Shown piece by piece: positions 11,241 through 20,843 of a stretch of DNA of 64,000 nt (position 1 is its first letter; each line of letters opens with the position of its first letter). The notes under the pieces were generated by a model, which did not search any database, was not told the origin of the DNA, and worked only from the letters and a program-made list of their open reading frames with translations. The DNA is taken from positions 1,922,001 through 1,986,000 of the forward strand of contig MU271145.1 of assembly GCA_021432605.1 (NCBI GenBank), in the 5' to 3' direction. Origin of the DNA: Coniochaeta sp. PMI_546 (taxonomy: Eukaryota; Ascomycota; Sordariomycetes; Coniochaetales; Coniochaetaceae). The translations under genes were made by a program, and so were the position numbers.

Positions 11241-12837
11241 TAATGACTCCTGCCGCACTCTTTCAGAGACACATGCTCTCTTCTTGGCTTTCGGTTGCCC
11301 AGCCACCTTTTCTTTTCTTGATATTCTGTTTAAATACCCGATATTGCCGTCCTCGAGCGTTCGGCCTGTCACACTTTGGACTTTGGAGGTTGGGCAGTGC
11401 TGTACTTAGGATTGCCATAACCTGTGCAAGCTAGCACTCTCCCTGTCAGATGATGTTTTGTTATGAAGTTTACGACAACGACGCACATGATTGCAAACAC
11501 GGTCCTTCAAAAAGGAACAGGTCCCTTCTCAAGGTGTTCAAGATAAAGCTTGCCATTGACAATATGACACTATTTCTAAATTTTCAGCTGTCCCATGCAA
11601 AGAATGGAAAATATCCCAGAGCGAAGTATGATCCATATTCCTGCCGTTGTCTAGACATTGGTGCACAACCAACCTATCACTTGACTTCTGAGTTCAAGTG
11701 CTCAGCGAGAGAGATCTCTCCTGACGCTTCCAAGCAGTGATTAAAGTTGTCTGTTCTGGTCACGAAGGTGTCCAATCGACTGATACAAGCGCCATGGGGA
11801 TGAGAGTTCTGTGTGGTCAGCTCGGCCATGCCTCTGCTTGGTGTCTGGCAGTGAGGAGCCGCTAGAACAGCAGCAATATAGACCTCGGCCAATCCAGGAG
11901 TTGTGCGCTGCATTTGACCGACACTGCTGGAAATGGCACATGAAGTGGCGTCGAATATACCCATGAGAACTTTCGAAGTAATTTTCCTCATCACTGACAC
12001 CTTCCTTCATCGACACCGTACTAAGATCTCTGATTTGTTCCACCTCCTCATGGCAAATGCTACTCCGCAATGCTACTTTCATTCACAAAACAGGGCCGAA
12101 AGACCAAGATGTCGATCGAGCTCGTCCGTGATCCAATCACATGGCTTTCCCCGACTTACAATCTCCAAAACAGGGGTCTAAGGACACACACCACGTCCAT
12201 ACATCATTAACAACTTGCTTGCATGAGGATACCGTCATTCCCGGTCTTCTAGATCATCCACCGCCGCCGCCGTCCTATTAGATCTCGTTCGCCTTTTATT
12301 CCTGTGGCTTTTTTTTTCACTCAGGTGCCAAGTCGGTATGCAACCTAACGTTGCGCCGTAGTGCAGCTCAGGGTCAATGACCTCCGTCTAAGACATCGTC
12401 GCAAGCGCGAATGAGGACCCTCAGATATCTCCTCACTGCTCCCCTCCATGAGCCACGAAGTCAGGGCTCTGATGGATTGTCCCGTGCTCCTTGACTCTTA
12501 GTGAGTCGCGCGGGAAGGGGGTTATATGTCCGAGTCCATATATATCTCTTATATATATGCGCCGCCACCCTCCCCCTACGAGGCATGACATCAAGGCATC
12601 GCGATGCTGCTTCGTCTCTATCCTTCATTCCCATGCCGCAGTTTCTGAAGCTAAAGACTATCCTCCATAAGATCTATCCATAAGATAGATCTCTAGTCAG
12701 TTGCGTGGGAAAGTAAGCTCCGGATAACACACTCGTTTATATATCCCCTGTCCGTTGTCTCCCAGGACCACATCCTTTACTGCCGTGCTCTGCACGCTGA
12801 TGATATAGTCAGCCCAGCACCTCTTGAGATAGTCAAC
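11241..12837. other. Intergenic, no gene seen
   Basis: This 1.6-kb stretch holds the 3' UTR of the PH-domain gene and the upstream region of the GH5 gene. Short overlapping frames on both strands between 11.2 and 12.2 kb show no domain. An AT dinucleotide run (TATATATCTCTTATATATA) lies at about 12538-12557, and a TATA-like box sits nearer the GH5 start. Confidence 0.5.
12738..12744 (+). promoter_or_regulatory. TATA-like box of the GH5 gene
   Basis: The heptamer TATATAT lies 94 bp upstream of the GH5 start codon, within the range expected for a TATA element of an inducible secreted enzyme. It is assigned by position and composition only. Confidence 0.35.
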
Positions 12838-14088
12838 ATGGCTCTCCTAGCTCGTCTCCTCCTCATTCTCGGGGCCCTCCTCCCCTTGGTCCAAAGCCAG
12901 GCTCTCCCCCTTCACACCTCAAGCCGCTGGATTCTAGATGCCAACAACACCCGCGTCAAGCTGCGCTGCATCAACTGGGCCGGGCACATGGAAGCCCACG
13001 TGCCGGAAGGCCTGCACAAGCAATCCATCGACTTCCTGGCCGACTGGATCGCGCAGCAGGGGTTCAACTGCGTGCGCCTGACCTACAGCATCGACCACGC
13101 CCTCAACCCAGACCTCAAAGTATCCGACGCCTTCGTCGCCGCGGCAGCCGCCTCGGGGGCCTCGAAGGACGCCATGGTAGGCCTGTACAACCAGGCCGTG
13201 GCCAAGAACCCCTTCCTCGCCACCGCCACGACCCGCGACGTCTACAGCGCCGTCGTCGACGCCCTCTGGGCCCGCGGCGTCATGACGCTGCTCGACAACC
13301 ACGTCAGCCGCGCGAGCTGGTGCTGCAACCTCACCGACGGCAACGGGTGGTGGGACTCGGCCTTCGGTTACAACAAGTGGAACAGCCGCTTCTTCCACAC
13401 CCAGGACTGGCTGGCCGGCCTGCAGGCCATGGCGGCCTGGGCGGCCTCCCACCGGGGCGTGGTGGCCATGAGCCTGCGCAACGAGATCAGGGAGTTCCTG
13501 CTCCAGGGCCTCAACGGCCGGCAGGACTGGTACGACCTCGTCGGCCAGGCGGGCCGGCTCGTTCACGGCGCCAACCCGGACGTCCTCGTCGTCGTGGGCG
13601 GGACGCAGAGCTCCACCGACCTGACGCACGTGCGCGGCAAGATGCTCGACACCAGCGGCTGGCCCGGGAAGCACGTGTGGGAGATGCACGCGTACAGCTT
13701 CACCGTCACGTTTCCCAACCTGCTGAACAACTGCGACAGCGTCAAGCTCGAGTACGGGGCCTTTGCGGGTTTCGTGCTCGAGCAGGGCAAGCCGTACACG
13801 GCGCCGCTCATACTCAGCGAGTTTGGCGTGGGGATGACGGGCGGGCCGGCGAGCAATCAGGGGCTGAACGATCAGGACCGGAATTACCTGAGCTGTCTGG
13901 CGGGGTATATGGAGAGCAACGATGCCGAGTGGGCGGTTTGGGCGCTGCAGGGGAGTTATTATGTTCGGGATGGGACCGTGGACTACGACGAGGGCTGGGG
14001 GTTACTGAATCACGACTGGTCTGGGTGGAGGAATCCGGACTTCCCTTCGATGTTGGGGGGGATGTGGAAGGTTACGCAGGGTCCTTGA
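12838..14088 (+). CDS. Secreted glycoside hydrolase family 5 enzyme
   Basis: A single uninterrupted exon encodes 416 aa. Residues 1-20 form a signal peptide (MALLARLLLILGALLPLVQS). The catalytic domain fills the rest: RCINWAGHMEAHVPEGL near the N-terminus, GFNCVRLTYS, LLDNHVSRASWCCN, the acid/base motif SLRNEIRE with E216 and the nucleophile motif LSEFGVG with E328. These are the two glutamates expected for a retaining GH5 (clan GH-A). There is no carbohydrate-binding module or membrane anchor. Family members cut beta-1,4-glucans, mannans or other beta-glycosides; the sequence alone does not settle which. Codons are very rich in G/C third positions up to about 13850 and less so in the last 80 codons. 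It has no intron, unlike nearly all its neighbours. Confidence 0.9.
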   Translation: MALLARLLLILGALLPLVQSQALPLHTSSRWILDANNTRVKLRCINWAGHMEAHVPEGLHKQSIDFLADWIAQQGFNCVRLTYSIDHALNPDLKVSDAFVAAAAASGASKDAMVGLYNQAVAKNPFLATATTRDVYSAVVDALWARGVMTLLDNHVSRASWCCNLTDGNGWWDSAFGYNKWNSRFFHTQDWLAGLQAMAAWAASHRGVVAMSLRNEIREFLLQGLNGRQDWYDLVGQAGRLVHGANPDVLVVVGGTQSSTDLTHVRGKMLDTSGWPGKHVWEMHAYSFTVTFPNLLNNCDSVKLEYGAFAGFVLEQGKPYTAPLILSEFGVGMTGGPASNQGLNDQDRNYLSCLAGYMESNDAEWAVWALQGSYYVRDGTVDYDEGWGLLNHDWSGWRNPDFPSMLGGMWKVTQGP

Positions 14089-14318
14089 GAAACCCCCTTT
14101 GGCTACAAACTAGCTGGATGACAGATGTGAATCGATATGTATGTGTGGATTGAATATCTCCTGTGTTACAATGTCTATACCACCTCGCTAGAGAAATGTT
14201 AATAACCTCCCACGCTGCCGGTAACACTACTTGTGACTACGTCTCCATGTCTTTAACCCTGCGCTTTTTTGGCCAAGCGCTCCAGGGCCGGTAATTAAGT
14301 ATTCCGGAGGGATGTAGT

Positions 14319-14957
14319 CTAAACTGCTTGGCATTCTGATTGTCCCAAGGCGCCTGCTTGTGTTATCTCGGTCGCCGGGGTGTCTGCTGCGTGAACCATC
14401 GAGCAATGATGTTTGTTCACGCAATGCCGTAGCAGCCTGCCTATGGTTCGAAATCGTGTAGCGCAGGGATCGTGACTGCAGTGGAAAAGCCCATCTGATC
14501 CCCGGTATAGACCAGACACTAATGTCTGCCCAGAGACACCAGGCCCTGTTGTCCCCCGAGATGGACGCATACCTTTGGCTTGGGTATATATGTGAACTCC
14601 CGAGCAACCATGGCAACCCCTGCAATGCCACATCATGTTTTTAGTGAGTTTGTATTTCCTGTTGCAAGGATTGTGCATGCAGTAGAAGTATGCTTCGTCA
14701 GCGATTTCCTCCGTGCCAGGACAATTTCTGTGGTCGATCTTGCGATTGTACACTCTGCTGAACTGCACTGCTAAGTCTTGCTCCGGAGCAGCGTATTCAG
14801 TGCGGTCGCTGTGAGGGTAGTGGAAGTGATTTGAACCAGCCGCATGTCCGTTCGGTGTCGGTGCCTCTGTTTTAGATTCAGCCGTCTGCTCCGTCCAGAA
14901 GCCTCGCCCGACGCCGCATGACTGCCTAATTCCAGTCGCTTCCTCAAGACCGCTCAT
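14319..14957 (-). CDS. Small protein with two C2H2 zinc fingers
   Basis: A single open frame of 212 codons starts at ATG 14957 and ends at TAG 14319. Two segments share one spacing, C-x4-C-x12-H-x4-H. Finger 1 uses C93, C98, H111 and H116; finger 2 uses C160, C165, H178 and H183. Both also have the aromatic residue three after the second Cys (Y102, F169) and the core hydrophobic residue six later (M108, L175), and both read HNPC or HDPC at the second Cys. That agreement is unlikely by chance. The N-terminal 85 residues are low-complexity and of unknown role. The start lies only 73 bp beyond the stop of the upstream Pro/Asn-rich gene on the same strand, so its promoter would fall in that gene's 3' part, or the true start may be elsewhere. 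Function unknown; nucleic-acid binding is possible. Confidence 0.6.
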   Translation of the reverse strand: MSGLEEATGIRQSCGVGRGFWTEQTAESKTEAPTPNGHAAGSNHFHYPHSDRTEYAAPEQDLAVQFSRVYNRKIDHRNCPGTEEIADEAYFYCMHNPCNRKYKLTKNMMWHCRGCHGCSGVHIYTQAKGMRPSRGTTGPGVSGQTLVSGLYRGSDGLFHCSHDPCATRFRTIGRLLRHCVNKHHCSMVHAADTPATEITQAGALGQSECQAV

Positions 14958-15030
14958 GTCTACCAACGGGGTGGCTACAGCTGCCACCCCAGACAGGCCA
15001 GCTTCAGCGAAAACGCCTTGGTCACACTTT

Positions 15031-16461
15031 CTAGAAACCTGGGTACGAGTCCTGACCGAAGTCCTCGTCGCCGCCACTTGCGTTCTCAAAGAACATCTCA
15101 TCGAAACTGTTGTTGTCCAATCCGATGTTACCGAGATCGTAATCCATGTCCAGCTTCTCGCCAGAGTTGGGCCCGGCAGAATTGAGTAGGTTCTCGATCT
15201 CGGCGTCAACGTTGGACATGTCGATGGCTGCATTGTTGTTGTCGTTGTTACCCATAGGATTATTGTTGTCATGGTTGTCCATTCCGCCTGCGGTCAGATC
15301 CATCATGCCCGTGTCAAAGTTGGACATGTTGAGATTTCCCGACATGTCTCCTGGGCTGTCAAACTGGGTCATGTCCAGCATGTTGTCGTCGGAAGGATTC
15401 TGCGGTTGCGCTGCCGCCTGCAGATTCGTCTGCCCACCGCCATGCGTGGGCTCGTTCGCTGTCGGAGCTAGAGAGAACGTCATGTCTGTGAAAACCATCT
15501 CTGGTTGCGGAGCCGGACCCTGACTTTGGACTGGAGCGGCTGTGGCGGCACTAGGAGTGACGGAAGGTGCCAGACTCGTTGCGTCCGCCATCATCGGAGC
15601 TGGAGGAGCGACGGGCGCTGACGATGCCGCAGTTTGTGATTGGGGTGTTGAATTCGTTGTTCGAGATGTCTGAGGCGGGGGGGCTGCCTTCGGCTCTTTC
15701 TTTGGCGGAGCACTGCCGGGTCTACCGGCAGTTGCCGCGATCTGGGCAGTTGTTGGCTTTGGCGACGTTTTTGGGGACGACTTGACCTGCTTTGCCTTGG
15801 CTTGTGATAGTGCTGGAGATGGAGATGGTCGCACCTCCGGAGATACGGAAAGATCAAAACCCATGTCGGGCAACGGTGCTGGAGGTCTGCTCTCTTGCTT
15901 AGACGGCCGTGCTGCTCCTGTAATTGAGGAGTGTGGCTGTACAGGTGCCGGGTCGGAAGAAGAAGACGCGTCGGCGACCGGAGATTCAATATCAATAGTC
16001 ATCGGTGCTGGCGGTGCAACTGGCTTGTTTTCCATGGCCGCGACGGGAGCGGCAACAGGAGGTGGCATCCTCTTGGCCCTCAGCTCATTCAGGTCACGGA
16101 GCAAGACTGACTTCGCCTTGATCTGTAAGGGTGTCAGGACGGCTTTTTGCAGTCCAGTATGCGCTGACGAAACTTACAATCTCTGCCTCGAGGTCATCGA
16201 CGGCGCTGTTGAAGTCTATAGTGGCAGACTCAAACCTTGTGTCGAGAGAAGGGCCTGGGGCGGTTTGGCTGCCTCTAGAGTCCTTGCTGCTGTCTTTAAT
16301 GCCTTTAGATACTTGCACGACCTGGGTGGCTCGTTAGTGTTCGGGTTCAAATGGGTTCAATCCGACTCCATTTCGGTTCAGATGGCGAGACTTACCACCT
16401 CGTTGATCGCCTTCTGAAGCTCGTCCAGCTTAGCACTGACTATTTCGTTTGACGACGCCAT
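15031..16461 (-). CDS. Pro/Asn-rich protein with N-terminal coiled coil; candidate Mediator tail subunit Med2
   Basis: Exons are 16461-16396, 16321-16178 and 16122-15031, with introns of 74 and 55 bp and all junctions in phase 0, giving 433 aa. The first 90 residues are helical (SAKLDELQKAINEV; FNSAVDDLEAEIIKAKSVLL; RDLNELRAKR) and probably form a coiled coil. Residues 90-250 are Pro/Ala/Ser-rich. The C-terminal third is Asn/Asp/Met/Phe-rich (MLDMTQFDSPGDM, DNNNPMGNNDNNNAAIDMS) and ends in an acidic-aromatic tail (DEMFFENASGGDEDFG), which looks like a transactivation or condensate-forming region. The plan of short N-terminal helix pair plus Asn-rich acidic tail recalls yeast Med2, a Mediator tail subunit, but identity along the helix is weak in my memory. 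The gene model is secure and the function tentative. Confidence 0.75.
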
Positions 16462-19118
16462 GACTAAAAGCTATGTTTGAGTTCGCCTGACCAGGAAGGA
16501 GGATATTCGTCGACAGGAAAGAAACAAGAGGCTGGTGGTTGTATTCAAGTCCACAACGGAAGATAAGGTACGATTAATCAACAAAAATCTGCAGTGCCGA
16601 ACAGCGGATGTCAAGTATCACGGGGATTTCGCGGGTTTCGAGATGGCCGGTATACTTTGATGCACCGAAGAGGCTGGCGTGTATGTTAACGGCAACTCGA
16701 CGCAGGTGCCACGTCATGAGAAGGCAAATAATCAAGGGCGGCACATCTTGTGTGATCTTCCAACGTGTACCTCGGAGAGCGCAAGGGCGACTTAGGTAAG
16801 GTGAGGTAGCTTGTGTTCCCTCCCTGGTCCAAGTACCTATGGAAGGCACAGCAGCAAGATTGAGTCCTAAGCTGCCTGTCGGGCCTGTACGGTCGAAATT
16901 GTCAAGGGCACTGTATGTCGTCCTTGCAAAGTGGATCTGTTGTGTGAGGCTCTGTTCTTGGGGCAATCTGCAAGGGACATCGGCGCCACGCTTGGGAAGC
17001 TGCTGTGGCGTCCTCACCACCACCGCGACCACAAGTCCACCGAGTCATATATTGAGAGTATATGTGTTGCTAGTATCGTATATATTCGAAAGCAGCCTTT
17101 CTACATGTTCAGGCCTGAGAATCTGTTAGCATTTGGGGTTGCTGAAGAGGTTCATCTTATTTTGTACTGTCTGGTTGGTCAGGAATTCCAGAACCCCACT
17201 GGAGTGGAAGATACTTGTCTAAGGTACCTTAGTGTAGATCTAAGGTACCTTACTGTGGTAGGTTTGAAATGTACCACTTTGACGTGCTGCAGGATAGCTC
17301 CATCACCTTCAACATAAGGCGATGGTTGAATCAGTTCGCACGGGGCAGTCCTCGTCCTGCAAGCTGCTCATACTCCTCGAATGGAGGCTGTTCTTAGGCT
17401 GTCTCTTTATACGGGGATCGTAGACATGTCCAAGGCGAGGAAGCAGGATCTATCAGGAGCCTCGCTGGCTGGAGTAGACTTAGTATGCATTCCATGGTTA
17501 TCCCCTTCGCTCCACCCGTCAAGAGTGAGACAAGAGTCCTATCTGAGGCGCAGAATATTGCAAACTGCTTCAAGTCGCGAGGGGAACGCCAGCCGGAAAA
17601 TATCAGGTAGTGTGCTCAGAGTCGACTTGGTGTAACCAACTGCTTGGTGCCTGAGTGAGTGCAAAGTCTCGCGTATTTGTAATGTGAAAGTTACCTTTAG
17701 GTACAGTCCTTCTCGCGAGGGTTTGTTCTGCGGATTCAGTGCGACAAGTACAACGAGGGAGCGAGCCATGTGAAGGGTCATATCAAACATGGATCCCTCG
17801 ACTAGAGTACCCAAGGTTAGGTACGGGTGCGATCATTGATTACCAGGTAGGGTACCTTTTCCAGGTCCCGTCCTTGCACTTCAAACTGTTGCATCCGCCG
17901 GCGGTTCCTGCCCCACGAACCTCATACCGGTACACCATACCGAACGAGATGTAAGTACCTTCCCTTGGTATGGTAGGCAGGTAAAAGGTAGGTACCGGTA
18001 GGTACGGGAGGTAGGTAAGGTAGGTAGGTACCTTATTATAACCAAGGTGTTGGCCCCTCTTATCTTAGGTAGCTAAGGTACCTTACCTACCTGGACTGTG
18101 ATACCTCGAGGTACCACACTACCTTACACGTACGTGTAGAAACCGCAAGGTGGTCCGAGTGTCAAGACCAACCGTTAGGGCGGTGCGGAACACCTCCACT
18201 TTGTTTTTCCCTTGACAGTCCTTTGACAGGGGTCCCGTCGCCGACTCTCCGCCAATCCACAGCGAGCTCAAGCGGTCGCGCTAACGTGATAGAGGTATGG
18301 CACGATTCGAAAAATCGACCCCATCTTACTTTCCCCTCCTCCCACGCTCCTCTTCCTCCTGCTTTCTCGTTGTTGGGTTTATCAATCTTGCGGAGTGAGA
18401 CGAAGCTATCATTTCGACCGTGCTGTGTTGCGACTGTTTCCGGGGCTTCCTCCTTTCACGGCCGTTTCTCTTTTCCACTCTCACCTTTTGTCGCGCTCTT
18501 AACGTTGTCTTCCCTTACGCTCATCAAATCTCAGTCAACATTTCGAGTCCCGCCTCTCCTTGTCTCTGACTCGGCGTTGTCTTCGTCAATCCCTTCCAGG
18601 TGTCTTTTGATTGCGCAAACCTTCCGGTTACCTCAGGCTTGCTCTACCACTAGACACACTCTCTCCTCGATCTATTCAACGTTGGATTCATCTCCTTTAA
18701 GCTGACTCGGACGTTTTGCATCGCATCACCGTGCTGCTTTCTGCTATCTATTCAAGTCGGTTCCCGTCCATCAGCAACAGCAGGACCGTGCTCGCATCTC
18801 TATCCACCTACGTATTCTGGTCTCTTTGCCCTTAGCTCGGCAAAGAACCTTCCACCACCACCACCGGAACTGAAGATCAGTATCTTTTTCAGCTCGATAC
18901 CAAGGGTTCTTCCTTTTTTCATCGCACAAGTATTCTGAAACCTTTCCCAATACCTTGGCGTATCCTGGGACTGTCTGCTTCCGACCGCGGAGAACTCGAA
19001 CGCATACTGTCTTATTTCTGGGCCGACCAAGTTGCGCCTTTCGATTCGCATCCTTTAGAACTTTTTACGAGATCGACATTCAAGTCACGAAATCCTTGCA
19101 GCAGGTACCACCGTCAAA
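16462..19118. other. Intergenic and long 5' leader of pub1, no gene seen
   Basis: These 2.66 kb separate two divergent genes. The part from 17.2 to 18.1 kb is packed with GGTACC- and GGTAGGTA-type motifs. From about 18.2 kb to the pub1 start the plus strand is strongly C/T-rich (CTCCTCCCACGCTCCTCTTCCT style), typical of a long transcribed leader of a highly expressed fungal gene. The longest frame there (160 codons from 18223) owes its length to this bias and has no family features. Confidence 0.55.
17947..18125. repeat. Dense GGTACC/GGTAGGTA palindromic motif cluster
   Basis: About 180 bp consist largely of overlapping copies and variants of GGTAGGTA, AAGGTACCTT and ACCTACC on both strands, for example GGTAGGTAAGGTAGGTAGGTA and CTAAGGTACCTTACCTACC. 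Two clean palindromes, AAGGTACCTTA and TAAGGTACCTTA, also occur at 17221-17231 and 17251-17262. The unit is self-complementary, so it could form hairpins or bind a dimeric factor. No coding potential is visible. Confidence 0.75.
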
Positions 19119-20843
19119 ATGGCCGATTCAGTACAGTCCACTCAGCTTCCGCCCCCTCCTCAGCCGAATGTCGGAGCCCCTGGGTATGAGAACGGGCAGA
19201 ATAACCAAGGCAACGCTCCTCATATGCCTCCTCCGCCTCTCCATATTCCTCAAAACACGAATCCAATCCCGACGGCAATCACGTCTCCGTTGGGCAGCGG
19301 CGACCAGAGCGGCGGCATCATGTCTCCTGGCAGCGGCGGCCCGTTTGCCCGACGAGCGGCGCCCGAGCCTAACAAGCGGGCGCTCTATGTGGGTGGGCTG
19401 GATCCGCGAGTGACGGAAGATGTGCTTCGCCAGATCTTCGAGACCACGGGTCATGTTCAGAATGTCAAGATCATCCCCGACAAGAATGTGGGTTTCTTAT
19501 CCGGTTCTCGGTGTCTGACCATCCCGGGCTTGCATGGGCCCTGATGCAGATAGATAGGGACAGTTTGCTAACCGATGAGTATACAGGCGAAGGGCTACAA
19601 CTACGGCTTCGTCGAGTATGACGATCCTGGTGCGGCCGAACGTGCTATGCAGACCTTGAATGGCCGCCGTGTCCACCAGTCGGTACGGAAATCGACTTCT
19701 ACGCTACTCTTGAGAGGCTCGCTTCTGACATTTTGCATAGGAGATCCGCGTCAACTGGGCTTACCAATCCAACACGTCGACCAAGGAGGACACTTCGAAC
19801 CACTTCCACATCTTTGTCGGCGATCTGTCGAATGAAGTCAACGACGAGGTCCTCACGCAGGCCTTCTCTGCCTTCGGTTCTGTGTCGGAGGCCCGAGTCA
19901 TGTGGGATATGAAGACCGGCCGTTCTCGAGGCTATGGATTCGTCGCCTTCCGTGATCGCTCCGATGCGGAGAAAGCGCTGAGTTCCATGGATGGAGAGTG
20001 GCTGGGCTCCCGCGCCATTCGCTGCAACTGGGCGAACCAGAAGGGTCAACCTTCGATCGCTCAGCAGGCCACGATGCAGCAGATGGGCATGACCCCCACC
20101 ACTCCCTTCGGCCATCACCACTTCCCAACGCATGGTGTCCATAGTTACGATATGATCGTCAACCAGACACCTGCGTGGCAGACCACATGCTACGTCGGGA
20201 ATCTTACGCCGTACACGACCCAGAATGACCTCGTGCCCTTGTTCCAGAACTTCGGATATGTTGTTGAGTCTCGTTTTCAAGCCGACCGCGGATTTGCTTT
20301 CATCAAGTTGGATACCCACGAAAATGCTGCGATGGCAATTTGCCAGTTGAACGGCTATAATGTTAATGGACGCCCTCTGAAGTGCAGTGTAAGTCTTGGA
20401 GACTTTTTCATGTTTCTCTGATGTGTGACATGCTAACGACAAGCAGTGGGGTAAGGACAAGAGCCCCAGTGCCCAGGCTGGTGCGTTCGATCCCAGCCAG
20501 GCGCAATACAGTCCTCAGAGTGCTGGCGGAGCTGGTTACCCTGCCACGCCATCACAGTACTTCCCTCAGTACGGTGGTATGTAGTAACCCTGCACTCGCC
20601 TCATGTACCCGTGCCGAACGCTGACGGTATGTTCTAGGTCAATACGCCGGACAGCAGGGCAACTTCGCGGCCCCGCAAGCTCAGTCTCCTGCTGGTTATG
20701 GTGCGCAGGCGATGGGTTATGCTGGACCCCCAAGTGCCGGTGGTTACGGACCCGGCCGAGGACAGCAAGGTCAGAACGCGCAGTGGGCTCAGACCACTCC
20801 GCCCCAAAACTTCAACAACGGGTTTGGGGGCTACCAAGGCTAG
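19119..20843 (+). CDS. pub1: Poly(A)/U-rich RNA-binding protein Pub1 (TIA-1 type, three RRMs)
   Basis: Five exons (19119-19487, 19587-19682, 19741-20388, 20447-20576, 20638-20843) encode 482 aa; introns are 99, 58, 58 and 61 bp. RRM1 (about 88-161) has RNP2 LYVGGL and RNP1 YNYGFVEY. RRM2 (about 177-255) has IFVGDL and RGYGFVAF. RRM3 (about 302-374) has CYVGNL and RGFAFIKL. The RRM2-RRM3 linker and the Gln/Gly/Tyr-rich C-terminus (AGQQGNFAAPQAQSPAGYG) are as in Pub1/TIA-1. These proteins bind U-rich mRNA elements, shuttle between nucleus and cytoplasm, stabilise transcripts and enter stress granules through the Q-rich tail. The N-terminal 85 residues are Pro-rich and disordered. Every splice keeps the RRM consensus intact, so the model is secure. 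Confidence 0.93.

Noticed and set aside
13320-14153. 277-codon plus-strand frame overlapping the GH5 gene in another phase
   Set aside because: An Arg/Gly/Ala-rich shadow caused by the high GC3 of the GH5 coding sequence.
14540-14590. Possible 47-bp intron in the two-finger C2H2 frame
   Set aside because: Removing it shifts the frame and destroys the second zinc finger, so the frame is taken as unspliced.
18223-18705. 160-codon frame in the pub1 leader
   Set aside because: Its length is explained by C/T bias of the leader; composition is Ser/Pro/Leu-rich with no domain.
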